From Tenacibaculum sp. 190524A05c (GTDB taxonomy: Bacteria > Bacteroidota > Bacteroidia > Flavobacteriales > Flavobacteriaceae), in assembly GCF_964036595.1 (NCBI RefSeq), contig NZ_OZ038523.1, positions 2,486,501 through 2,550,500 on the forward strand: 64,000 bases of DNA, given 5' to 3'. Position 1 is the stretch's first letter, and every line of letters begins with the position of its first letter. A program made the position numbers and the translations under genes. The notes under the pieces were generated by a model. The model was not told where the DNA came from. It did no database searches and saw only the letters and a list, made by a program, of their open reading frames with translations. This document shows positions 8,688 to 17,477 of the stretch, in pieces.

Positions 8688-10616
8688 TTAATTTAAGCCA
8701 TTTAACCTTAATTGAAGATTAGATATCTGAGATGAAAGAATCATTTTTTTAGCTTGATTATTATCTATTAATTCATCCATCATTTCAGCTAGTTTCAATT
8801 GAACTATATGTTCGTCGATCAGCTTTATAATCTTCAAATTCATATCAAACTCTTCTTGTTTAAAGTTATAATCTTCTTTTAATCTAAATTTTCTTTCATT
8901 TTCATTTTCTATCCATCTAATTACTCCATTAATCTTATTCTGAGCAAATTCACCTACTAGAGCCTCATCTGTCTCTCCCATAAAAAACGAATCCTCTAGT
9001 AAATCCGTAATGTTTGCACCAAATGATTTTTTAGTAGTCATAAAATCAGTTGTAGAAGCTATTTTTGTTTGCCCATTCAAATTATATAAATACACAATAT
9101 TAGATGATGGAACATCTGACAATGGAAAGGGGTCGTGAGATGTAAAAACAATCTGAATCTGACTTTTATTTAAAATTTCACCTTCTATTTTAGGAATTTT
9201 AGATTCAAAAATTAATGGTAAAATTTTAACTAACGTATTTACAAATTTCTTTTGCCATTTAGGGTGAAAACCAGAGGTAGCTTCATCAAGTAAAAGTATC
9301 TGAGGTCTATTTTCCTTTAAATGCTCATTTACATAAAAAGAAGAAAGAAGATTCAAAAGATTTTCTTCTCCTTGCGACAGTGAATAAGAAGGCAATACCC
9401 CACCTAATTGAAAATCCACTCTGATCGCAGACTCGCTGTAAATTAGATAGTTATCTTGATTAAAAAAAATATTATTTAACTCTTCTTGTTTAAAAAAGAA
9501 ATTGTTTTCTATAAGTTTATTTAGTCCTTGCAAGGTTATTTCTTCCTTTTTAGGTAATAAACTATACCACTCTAACCCTAACTCTATAAAGTATTTTAAT
9601 TTTTCTCCGTTAGATTCCTTCTCATATTTCTTTTTTATTTGTTTGAGCCAACTTACAACCTTTTCTTCAGAAAGTAATTTTACTTCATCTTCTAAATATG
9701 GCTCGTCAAAAGATTTATCTCTTTTTTTAGACATCCAAATAAACATCAAAACTCTAGACATTACATAAATTTTGATAATAGCATTTAACCTAAAATTAAA
9801 AGAAGTATCATCATACCTACTAAGGAAATTAATTTTTTCGATATACTCCTTTCTATCTATCAACTCCAATAATTTTATATCAAAATCTATATCTTTTCCT
9901 TTCTCACCTTTCTTAATCGCACTTAATTCAATTTCTAATTGCCATAGAACTTCTTCTGATAGTTTATCTATCTTTATTTTTGCATTTTTATATCTAGGAA
10001 AATCATTATAAACTTCTGAAATTTCATCCATTAACTTAGAATTACTAAACATCAAAAGCGCTCTTTGCTGTCTAATTGCATTAAGTTCTAATAAATTTTC
10101 ATATTCTACACTATCAGAAGCTACTTTTGATAAAAAATAATTAGTAGAAGCCTGCGGATTATAATAAGAAAACTTTGGGGAATAAAACCCGTTTGCTTCA
10201 ATATTATAACCATAATGATTTCGTTCATCTAAAATATTTTTTTCAAGAAAAGCAACATTGTTTTTATTAAAATCTAGTTTATTTAGTTTTAAAGTAGGTT
10301 TGCCTAAATAATTATTTTTAATCACTGTTACCTCCTTGTCTCTCTCAAAAAATAATACTACCTCTTTATTAGTAATTAACTCCAATAACATGGAAGTCTT
10401 TCCTACCCCATTACTTCCAACTAAAGCGGATAACAATGAAACATCTTTACCAAAAAAGTCAGAAATGTAATTTTCATTCTCCTTTCTTAATATCGAAATA
10501 CCATTACTAGACACATTGTTAATTTTGTAAAAAAATTCTCCTCCCAGATTAACAACCACGTTTTTTCCAAATTGCCTATGGTCATCTAAATAAAATGCTG
10601 ATAATTTCCAACTCAT
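8688..10616 (-). CDS. AAA/ABC-type ATPase, Septu PtuA-like
   Basis: 642 aa. Walker A GSNGVGKT at residues 67-74; an ABC signature-like SLSQGEENLL near 415; Walker B ILLLDEATSGFHP near 438-450; a switch histidine in FTSHDPFPLSD near 490. The long middle (about 180-370) is helical and charged. No C-terminal TOPRIM motif is visible, so it is not an OLD nuclease or AriA/Gabija type; the following HNH gene is the natural partner. The downstream segment SFGANITDLLEDSFF near 530 is typical of these defence ATPases. The stop lies 6 bp from the HNH start. Likely a sensor/motor controlling the nuclease. Confidence 0.85.
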   Translation of the reverse strand: MSWKLSAFYLDDHRQFGKNVVVNLGGEFFYKINNVSSNGISILRKENENYISDFFGKDVSLLSALVGSNGVGKTSMLLELITNKEVVLFFERDKEVTVIKNNYLGKPTLKLNKLDFNKNNVAFLEKNILDERNHYGYNIEANGFYSPKFSYYNPQASTNYFLSKVASDSVEYENLLELNAIRQQRALLMFSNSKLMDEISEVYNDFPRYKNAKIKIDKLSEEVLWQLEIELSAIKKGEKGKDIDFDIKLLELIDRKEYIEKINFLSRYDDTSFNFRLNAIIKIYVMSRVLMFIWMSKKRDKSFDEPYLEDEVKLLSEEKVVSWLKQIKKKYEKESNGEKLKYFIELGLEWYSLLPKKEEITLQGLNKLIENNFFFKQEELNNIFFNQDNYLIYSESAIRVDFQLGGVLPSYSLSQGEENLLNLLSSFYVNEHLKENRPQILLLDEATSGFHPKWQKKFVNTLVKILPLIFESKIPKIEGEILNKSQIQIVFTSHDPFPLSDVPSSNIVYLYNLNGQTKIASTTDFMTTKKSFGANITDLLEDSFFMGETDEALVGEFAQNKINGVIRWIENENERKFRLKEDYNFKQEEFDMNLKIIKLIDEHIVQLKLAEMMDELIDNNQAKKMILSSQISNLQLRLNGLN

Positions 10617-10639
10617 GTCTTAAAACTAAAATTTAATTT

Positions 10640-13474
10640 CTAACCCATCCCATTTATAAATGTTTCAACAAAACCAACAATCTTAGTTGTTATCCTCTCA
10701 GCTACCGAAGCTCTTTCTCTTAAACTAGGTCTAACATTCATTAGTCCAATAACATCATCTCTTAAAGGAGCTTTTTCAGTAAATAAATAATTACTAATTA
10801 CATCAACTAATTTTTGATAGTCTAAATTTTCTTCTTCACTAAGCTGTTTAACTGCTTTCTTCTTTTCATTAGTCCAGTATGTATCGAATTCATCTGCTAC
10901 TAATTCAGAGTCTCTAACTAATGGTAGATTTTCTTCAATGAAACGTTCTATTAATTCTTTTTTACTTCTTAATTGTGTATCAGAAGTAAGCATATCAGAT
11001 ATTGTTTTACGCTGTTTTTCTCTTTCTTGTGGCTTCTTTGTTTCAGCAAGTTGGGCAAGGAGTGTTAATATGTAAGCTACATTGATCTCATCTCTTCTAA
11101 TTAACTCAATTTCAAAATCGATATCGTTTAAAATGGATACTTTTTCTTTCTCCTTTTTAACATCATCCCTTATATCTAAATATTTACTTTGATAGTCTTC
11201 AAAATCTTGCTCTGTAATTCCTAAATCATCAAAACTAAATTCGGTAAACGTAGTTAACACATTCTTTAAACGCATTAATTCTCGAAACGCTTTAACAAAC
11301 TCTAGTTTTTCAGTTTCAGAAGGCAAATCATTTACACTATCTACCGTCGGAACAATTTCATACAACTTCTCTACCGATTCTTTAAACTTACTTGTATAAT
11401 CTTCGTATGGCTTAACTACTATTTCTTCTATCGCTTCTTTATTAGAAAAAAGTGTTATAGCATCATCTGTTGCCTTTTTCAAATTTCTAAACGCTACAAC
11501 ATTCCCTTGAGACTTTACCTCATCTAGTATTCTATTTGTTCGAGAGTATGCTTGAATTAAACCATGATATTTAAGGTTTTTATCTACATAAATTGTATTT
11601 AGTAACTTACTATCAAAACCTGTAAGAAACATATTTACGACAAGCAATACATCTACTTGCCTATGTTTAACTCGCTTTCCTATGTCTTGGTAATAAGAAT
11701 AAAATAAATTCGTAGAATAGTTCGTCTGGAACATATCGTTGTAATCTGAAATAAATCCATCTAATTTATCTCTAGTATGAGAATAGACAGGAGCAGGTTC
11801 ATTTACATAAAAGTCTTCAAAATCTTCATCAGGAATAAAACCATTTGCATCTTCATCTAACTCATTAGCTTTATAAGAGAATATAGTAGCTACCCTTAAA
11901 TCATGTTTTCCTTCTTCTTTTTTAGTTTTAAACAACTCATAATACTTTATGAGTGTCTTTACATTATGGACACAAAAAATTGCCGTAAATCTTCTGTTAT
12001 GAGTTTTTCGAGTATGATTGTGAATAATATATTCCGTAACGTTATCTAATCGCTCAGGTGCTTCCATGACCTCTGCTTTATCAATACTATCGACATTGAT
12101 ATCAATTATCTCGTCTTCATCTTTACTCTTGAACGTACTGATGTACTCAATAGCAAACTTTAATACATTCTTATCCCTGATAGCATCCGTAATAACATAC
12201 TTGTGCAAACACTCTTGAAACAAATCTTTAGTCGTACGTTTTCCTAATTTATTTTTAACGGAATTATCTTTAAAAATTGGTGTTCCAGTAAAACCAAATA
12301 ATTGCGCATTTGAGAAAAAATCTTTAATACGATTGTGTGTATCACCAAACTGACTTCGATGACATTCATCAAAAATAAACACCACTCTTTCATTTTTTAA
12401 GGCTTCCATACTAGCCAAATATTTAGGCTTGTATATCGCTGTATTTAATTTTTGAATAGTGGTTACGATTAATTTTGTGTCATCAGAAAACTGTTTTACC
12501 AATTTCCCTGTATTATTTGTTGCATCAATACTACCTTCACTAAAACTATTAAACTCTTTGATGGTCTGATAATCTAAATCTTTACGATCTACGACAAATA
12601 CTACTTTTTTAACTCCTTCTAAATTGGTAAGTATTTGCGCTGTTTTAAATGAGGTTAATGTTTTACCTGAACCTGTTGTGTGCCAGATATACCCAAACTT
12701 AGTACTGTTTTTAACTCGTTCAACTATGGCTTCAGTAGCATAGTATTGATACGGTCGTAATACCATTAAAATTTTTGAGGTATTTAAAACGGTATACTTG
12801 GTTATCATCTTAGAAACATGACAAGGATCTAAAAATCGAGCTGTAAACTCACTAAGTTGTGTTATTATTTTATTCTCTTTATCTGCCCAGTAAAATGTTT
12901 GTTTAAAGGAACGTGCTTTTATAGGATTATTGGCATAATACTTTGTGTTAACCCCATTACTGATGACAAAGAGTTGAATAAACTGAAACAACCCACTACC
13001 TGATTGATAGGAATGGCGTTGGTATCTATTGGTTTGGTTAAAAGCCTCTTTTAATTCTAAACCTCTACGTTTTAATTCTATTTGAACTAAAGGTAAACCG
13101 TTGATAAGTATCGTTACATCATAACGATTGGTATACTTACCTTCCATAGTTATTTGGTGCGTTACTTGGTATTGATTTTTACACCAATGTATTTGATTTA
13201 ATAACTCAATATACCCTGTTGTTCCGTCATCTTTTGCGTAGGTAACTTTATCTCGTAACGTTTTGGCTTTTTCGTATATATTCCCTTTAGATAATACATT
13301 TAAAATTTGTTTAAATTCATTATCTGATAGATTGGTGTTATTATGCTTTTCAAGTTGACTTTTAAGATTAGCTTTTAAATCAACTTCATCCTTAATAAGT
13401 ACTTTTTTATAACCTAACTCTTGTAACTGTTTTACAAGATTTTCTTCTAAAATATATTCTGATTCTTTTGTCAT
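10640..13474 (-). CDS. hsdR: Type I restriction endonuclease subunit R
   Basis: 944 aa. An N-terminal PD-(D/E)xK nuclease is visible as D119 ... E133-L-K135 within RYDVTILINGLPLVQIELK. The SF2 translocase has TTGSGKT at 267-272, the DECH-type box DECHRSQFG at 369-377, FGFTGTPIF and, further on, VVNMFLTGFDSK and QAYSRTNR. The C-terminal helical part binds the methylase core. It resembles EcoR124I-type HsdR. Start at ATG 13474, 4 bp after the GIY-YIG gene. Cleaves unmodified DNA with HsdM and HsdS. All key residues are present, so it is probably active. Confidence 0.95.
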   Translation of the reverse strand: MTKESEYILEENLVKQLQELGYKKVLIKDEVDLKANLKSQLEKHNNTNLSDNEFKQILNVLSKGNIYEKAKTLRDKVTYAKDDGTTGYIELLNQIHWCKNQYQVTHQITMEGKYTNRYDVTILINGLPLVQIELKRRGLELKEAFNQTNRYQRHSYQSGSGLFQFIQLFVISNGVNTKYYANNPIKARSFKQTFYWADKENKIITQLSEFTARFLDPCHVSKMITKYTVLNTSKILMVLRPYQYYATEAIVERVKNSTKFGYIWHTTGSGKTLTSFKTAQILTNLEGVKKVVFVVDRKDLDYQTIKEFNSFSEGSIDATNNTGKLVKQFSDDTKLIVTTIQKLNTAIYKPKYLASMEALKNERVVFIFDECHRSQFGDTHNRIKDFFSNAQLFGFTGTPIFKDNSVKNKLGKRTTKDLFQECLHKYVITDAIRDKNVLKFAIEYISTFKSKDEDEIIDINVDSIDKAEVMEAPERLDNVTEYIIHNHTRKTHNRRFTAIFCVHNVKTLIKYYELFKTKKEEGKHDLRVATIFSYKANELDEDANGFIPDEDFEDFYVNEPAPVYSHTRDKLDGFISDYNDMFQTNYSTNLFYSYYQDIGKRVKHRQVDVLLVVNMFLTGFDSKLLNTIYVDKNLKYHGLIQAYSRTNRILDEVKSQGNVVAFRNLKKATDDAITLFSNKEAIEEIVVKPYEDYTSKFKESVEKLYEIVPTVDSVNDLPSETEKLEFVKAFRELMRLKNVLTTFTEFSFDDLGITEQDFEDYQSKYLDIRDDVKKEKEKVSILNDIDFEIELIRRDEINVAYILTLLAQLAETKKPQEREKQRKTISDMLTSDTQLRSKKELIERFIEENLPLVRDSELVADEFDTYWTNEKKKAVKQLSEEENLDYQKLVDVISNYLFTEKAPLRDDVIGLMNVRPSLRERASVAERITTKIVGFVETFINGMG

Positions 13475-13478
13475 TTTC

Positions 13479-14339
13479 TTATTGATCTCCTAATTGTTGA
13501 TTTTCCCATTCTTTATAAGTAATAGTAGTTCCTTTAACTTTCCAATTTTGAGGACCCGAAATTGGTGTTCCTGTCAAAAAACAGCCTGCTGTGGATGAAC
13601 TGGTAGTAGGATAATCTTCTATAACAAATAGTTTCCCTTCTCTTATTTCGAATATTCCTTTTTCGATAAGAGCATTTCTTTTTTCTCTAATGGTTTCATA
13701 TAGTGACGGACTAGATTTTTCTTTACCTATAGAGCCTTTTTTAATTATAAATAAATCATCTTGGATATAAGCTTCAGCCTTTACAAATCTATTATTCATT
13801 TCAAATTCTGCCACAGCTTTGGTTTTGTCTTGCTTTGTAATAATGGGTTGTAAAATGTTAACACCTGTTGCAGGTAGTATGAATGACAGATTTTCAACAA
13901 ATACTTCCATATCACTAATATCTGGGCGTGGAAGTATACCTGTGTAATCGTTTAAAGATTTTTTATTTTCTAAATTGTAAAAGGTTTTTTCTATCAATTG
14001 AGCACAACGATACTCCAAGTAAGAACAGTGTGTTTTGGTTAGGTTAAAATCCTTCGTTTGTACTAAAATCAATTTATCCCAAAAATCTTTTTTATCATCA
14101 TGATCTTTTAAACGGTTAATGCCGTTCATGGTTTCACCAACATATACTTTTTTTTCTTCATCAGAAACTAAAAAATAAATCCCTGCTTTATCTATATCAT
14201 TCATTTTATATAAATCAGCTAGAGCAGTTCTTGGTGCAGCAATAACGTAGCCTGTCCAATTAATCATCTCAGCTTGAATAATACCATGATGATTCCCTTC
14301 TTCAAAAAATAATTTTACAGTTTTTCCTTTAGTTGTCAT
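13479..14339 (-). CDS. GIY-YIG nuclease-like protein with C-terminal DUF4357-like domain
   Basis: 286 aa. The GIY-YIG core shows G53-I-Y55, VYVGET at 65-70 and R76 in NGINRLKDHD; a conserved Glu lies in the YLEYRCAQLIEK helix. The C terminus, with SSTAGCFLTG and a conserved Trp (NWKVKG), matches the DUF4357 module commonly fused to GIY-YIG proteins beside type I R-M loci. It sits between the second GIY-YIG gene and hsdR. Whether it cuts DNA is unknown; such proteins are frequent hsd passengers. Confidence 0.8.
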   Translation of the reverse strand: MTTKGKTVKLFFEEGNHHGIIQAEMINWTGYVIAAPRTALADLYKMNDIDKAGIYFLVSDEEKKVYVGETMNGINRLKDHDDKKDFWDKLILVQTKDFNLTKTHCSYLEYRCAQLIEKTFYNLENKKSLNDYTGILPRPDISDMEVFVENLSFILPATGVNILQPIITKQDKTKAVAEFEMNNRFVKAEAYIQDDLFIIKKGSIGKEKSSPSLYETIREKRNALIEKGIFEIREGKLFVIEDYPTTSSSTAGCFLTGTPISGPQNWKVKGTTITYKEWENQQLGDQ

Positions 14340-14356
14340 ATCGGGGGCGATGTGTT

Positions 14357-14839
14357 TTATTTTTCTAATATTCTGTTTATCATTGCTAAATCTCTTTTTC
14401 CTATTTTATTGTAGAGTAAGTCAAATTTTTCTCCTTTGTTCTTATGAATTAAGTAGCTTTCAGCTTCAGATCTTCCAAAATCGATATAATAAAATGTCAT
14501 TTTAATATTTCTCTCAAAATATGCTGTCAACCTCACTTCTTCCTCCTCTGAAAAAACTCCTTTTTTGTTAACATCAGTTTCAAATAGTTTTCTACCTCTT
14601 TGTTTTCTAAATGTATGATTATAAGTTCTTCTTATATCCTTCATCCTTTTTAATAAACTTGAGGTTTCACCTATATATACCAAATCTCCATCGTCAAATA
14701 AAGCATAAATAGCTGGTCTATCTTTAAAATTTCTATTTGCCCAATCCAAAGTATACTCAAACTTTATTCTTTTTGATGTTTTTAAATGGTTATCAATTTC
14801 ATTTAAATAATTCAATATTTCTAGATTAGAGAACTTCAT
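14357..14839 (-). CDS. Small GIY-YIG nuclease-like protein
   Basis: 160 aa, almost only the nuclease domain: AIYALFDDGDLVYIGETSSL at residues 43-62 contains both GIY and YIG parts, followed by basic residues (LLKRMKDIRRTYNHTFRKQR) and a helix with Glu (AESYLIHKNK). An N-terminal helix of about 35 residues precedes the core. It shares fold but little sequence with the neighbouring 286-aa GIY-YIG protein, so it is not a recent duplication. It lies 17 bp upstream of that gene and 3 bp downstream of the membrane-protein gene. Confidence 0.75.
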   Translation of the reverse strand: MKFSNLEILNYLNEIDNHLKTSKRIKFEYTLDWANRNFKDRPAIYALFDDGDLVYIGETSSLLKRMKDIRRTYNHTFRKQRGRKLFETDVNKKGVFSEEEEVRLTAYFERNIKMTFYYIDFGRSEAESYLIHKNKGEKFDLLYNKIGKRDLAMINRILEK

Positions 14840-14842
14840 ATA

Positions 14843-16174
14843 CTATCTATATTTTCTAAAAGCTTGAACTGTTTGATAAATTCCATAACCAACAAAAATT
14901 CTTCCTAAAAAATCACAGATATAAAAACACTCACCTAAAGTATACTCAGAAAAATCATCTCCTAAATAATCGAATTTATGAGTAGGGTTTAAAAAGTTTA
15001 AAAAGTGAGATATATTATCATCTACAATGAATATATCTCCTGAAAATAAATCAAAAGTGTATTTAGAAGTTCCTAACATAGATAAACTAAAGAAAATACA
15101 GCCAATAACAAACGTGAAAACAAATCCTACAAAGTAGGATTTTCCATGCCCATTAGATAAGAAATTTAAAACTTGAATTACCTGATTTGTAAACGCTTTT
15201 AATTTTGAATACAGAAAATATAACCAGTGTTCATTTTCTCCTATTTCTTTTCTAAAAAACTCATTACTAAGAGCTTTAGATTGAGCAGAACGTTCTAGAT
15301 ACTTGAAATCTAATGCTCTAATATTATTGGACTGCCCATCATAATATTTTTTGATAATCCTATACGTTTCCTGCTTATTCTTTAAAGGAATATTCCCATT
15401 TTCAGATACATCTTGTTCGTAATCATTTTCGCTCTTTGGTTCTGAATGGTTAAAGTACTTTACTTTTAAGTCAAATAAGTTTAAATCTCCTTTTAAGATC
15501 GCTAAAGATAAATCTAAACCCTTTTCAAATTTTGCCCCCCTAAAGATACTAACACTGTTTAATAAGGTATATGTAAACAGTACATTTTCCTTAAATATTG
15601 CAGCAGAAAAAACTGTAGTCTCTAAAAAATCTGTTTTGTAAAAAATTACAGGCTTTATAAAAGTTGTATTCCAAAAATCTGCTAAACTATTGAAAGTTGT
15701 ATTTCTAAAATTAGCTTCATTTACAATACAATTGTGAAAGCGAACTTTACCCTTCTTTGTATTTTCTTCTGAACCAAAAATAGCATCCTCAAAATTAACA
15801 CTTAGAATATTACTATCTCTAAATTTTAGACTACCTGAATACCGCCATACTCTTACTACATTTTCAATAATACAATCATTATTAAACTCTATATTTCTAT
15901 CTGAATGACCTATTGTTATTTTTTGTTTAAAAACACAATTACTAAAAATTAAGCTACCAATATTTTGAAGTGCTTCCGCTTCCATTGAATTAATTACTTC
16001 ATTTGAAAATGGTAAGTTCAATTCAAAATCAATTTCGATTGCTTTGAAATCATCCTTTTCCAAAGACCAATTAAGAGGACTACCATACTCATCAACTTCT
16101 TCTATTACAAACTTTAGATCCTCCTTCCAATACTCTATTAACTCGTGTATATTTTTAGCAATTCTTTTTGCCAT
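14843..16174 (-). CDS. Pentapeptide-repeat-like protein with C-terminal membrane segments
   Basis: 443 aa. Residues about 130-240 show a five-residue phenylalanine rhythm (ANFRNTTF NSLADF WNTTF IKPVIF YKTDF, then VFSAAIF) as in quadrilateral beta-helix pentapeptide proteins. A helical linker (about 270-340) follows, then a strong membrane segment (YFVGFVFTFVIGCIFFSLSM near 345-365) and a second hydrophobic region near the C terminus (CFYICDFLGRIFVGYGIY). No catalytic motif is recognised. It sits between hsdS and the GIY-YIG genes with 9-bp and 3-bp gaps, so it is made with the R-M enzymes. A membrane protein in an hsd operon is unusual; pore or abortive-infection roles are speculation. Confidence 0.65.
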   Translation of the reverse strand: MAKRIAKNIHELIEYWKEDLKFVIEEVDEYGSPLNWSLEKDDFKAIEIDFELNLPFSNEVINSMEAEALQNIGSLIFSNCVFKQKITIGHSDRNIEFNNDCIIENVVRVWRYSGSLKFRDSNILSVNFEDAIFGSEENTKKGKVRFHNCIVNEANFRNTTFNSLADFWNTTFIKPVIFYKTDFLETTVFSAAIFKENVLFTYTLLNSVSIFRGAKFEKGLDLSLAILKGDLNLFDLKVKYFNHSEPKSENDYEQDVSENGNIPLKNKQETYRIIKKYYDGQSNNIRALDFKYLERSAQSKALSNEFFRKEIGENEHWLYFLYSKLKAFTNQVIQVLNFLSNGHGKSYFVGFVFTFVIGCIFFSLSMLGTSKYTFDLFSGDIFIVDDNISHFLNFLNPTHKFDYLGDDFSEYTLGECFYICDFLGRIFVGYGIYQTVQAFRKYR

Positions 16175-16183
16175 AATTTAGTT

Positions 16184-17476
16184 TTAAACAAACATCTGTT
16201 GTAACAATCCTTTTTTAAACTCTTTTGTTTCTTCTATTTGTGTATGTACTAATTGTATTTTGTCATCGATAGCCGATAAAAAGTTGGCTATTTTTAATTG
16301 TTCTTCCATACTAGGAAGGTTAATCGTTAATTTAATAAAAGCCGATTTAGAAATATTATATCTTGTACTACCTTGAGCTAAAGGAATTATTTTCTTCTTA
16401 AATTCTTTGCTACGAAATATATACTGAGAAAAAGCTGGAAAAAGTATTTTTAAATCTGTTCTAAAACCAAAACAAAAACTATTCAAGTACATTTCATCTA
16501 CATCTTCTAATAAAACAGATGAAGTACCTATTTCATCTGGTGTTTCCGAAGATGTTGTAAAAAACACATCTCCATATTGTACATTTGTTTGATTATCATC
16601 TTTTGATATATCAACTAATCCACATTTTCCTATATCTATCTTTGAACTATCAAAAATCTGTTTGTATTGAATATAAGGTTTTCCTTGACCGAAATCTTTT
16701 TTAGTTTTCCCTGTTAAACCATTTATTGTATATCCTATATCATCCAACTTTTTCTCTTCCCAATCAGGGTACTCGTTCCCATCATCATCACCTTCGACTT
16801 CGCTCAGGTCAGGTTTAAATCGTAACTCTTGACTAAAGATTTTTTGCATTATTCCCTTTTTATATTCTTCTAAAAGAGCTTTCTTTTTTTGTAGTGATTC
16901 TATTTTTTTATCTACTGAAGATAGGAAGGATGTTATTTTTTGCTGTTCTTTAATTGAAGGAATATTGACTTTAATATTTTTTATATCCTCTACTCCCACA
17001 TTTGATTGATTTCCAGTCCCTCCCTTACTTTCATTAAAAAAATAATGCAAAAATTTATTAGTTTTAAGTTCATAGTTTATAAAACCATTTACAGAAACCC
17101 CTTCAATCTCCCTTAATCTAATTAATCTTTGATTTAGTAAATACCTATCATCTAAGGGAATATTAATAGAATAGCCATAATCTTTTTTACCAACTGTTCC
17201 CGTTAGAGTAAGAACAGTATCTCCTTTTTTTAATAAAAACTTCCTATGCTTTTCTTCCAAGTCATTCCAAAAAGATGGATTTCTATCTAACCTTAATTCG
17301 TTTTTATAAACATTAGACATTTTGATTAGTTGATACTTTCCTTGATCATTTGACATTTCAAAACTTTTGAAAGCATTACCTGATTGAAAATCTATAAAAT
17401 CTCCCATTCTTTCTTTCTTCCAGAGATTTGAAAACTCCTTGAACCTTAATAAAGGTACTTGTTTAACATAACTCAT
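16184..17476 (-). CDS. hsdS: Type I restriction specificity subunit S
   Basis: 430 aa, the usual two-target-domain layout. Half one ends with the conserved helix IKEQQKITSFLSSVDKKIES...YKKGIMQKIF (about 175-215), half two with the matching MEEQLKIANFLSAIDDKIQ...FKKGLLQQMF at the C terminus. Each half starts with a target-recognition domain that sets one part of a bipartite site. The central linker between them contains LSEVEG, encoded by a REP-like palindrome (16791-16808). Only one hsdS is present and no inverted hsdS fragments are seen, so shufflon-type switching is not indicated. The gap to hsdM is one base. Confidence 0.93.
   Translation of the reverse strand: MSYVKQVPLLRFKEFSNLWKKERMGDFIDFQSGNAFKSFEMSNDQGKYQLIKMSNVYKNELRLDRNPSFWNDLEEKHRKFLLKKGDTVLTLTGTVGKKDYGYSINIPLDDRYLLNQRLIRLREIEGVSVNGFINYELKTNKFLHYFFNESKGGTGNQSNVGVEDIKNIKVNIPSIKEQQKITSFLSSVDKKIESLQKKKALLEEYKKGIMQKIFSQELRFKPDLSEVEGDDDGNEYPDWEEKKLDDIGYTINGLTGKTKKDFGQGKPYIQYKQIFDSSKIDIGKCGLVDISKDDNQTNVQYGDVFFTTSSETPDEIGTSSVLLEDVDEMYLNSFCFGFRTDLKILFPAFSQYIFRSKEFKKKIIPLAQGSTRYNISKSAFIKLTINLPSMEEQLKIANFLSAIDDKIQLVHTQIEETKEFKKGLLQQMFV
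16791..16808 (-). repeat. REP-like palindrome inside the hsdS linker
   Basis: On the minus strand CCTGAGCGAAGTCGAAGG, a short imperfect palindrome I recognise as a dispersed repeat in many bacterial genomes. Here it is in frame and encodes Leu-Ser-Glu-Val-Glu-Gly between the two HsdS halves. Confidence 0.5.
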
Positions 17477-17477
17477 A

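Noticed and set aside
6524-10616. Retron system around the Septu-like pair
   Set aside because: Some retrons use PtuAB-like effectors, but no reverse transcriptase gene or msr/msd-like repeat structure is visible in the island.
8688-10616. OLD/Gabija/PARIS-type ATPase with built-in nuclease
   Set aside because: No TOPRIM motif is seen, and the partner is an HNH protein rather than UvrD-like or AriB-like.
16184-17476. Phase-variable hsdS shufflon
   Set aside because: Only one hsdS is present, with no inverted partial copies or invertase nearby.
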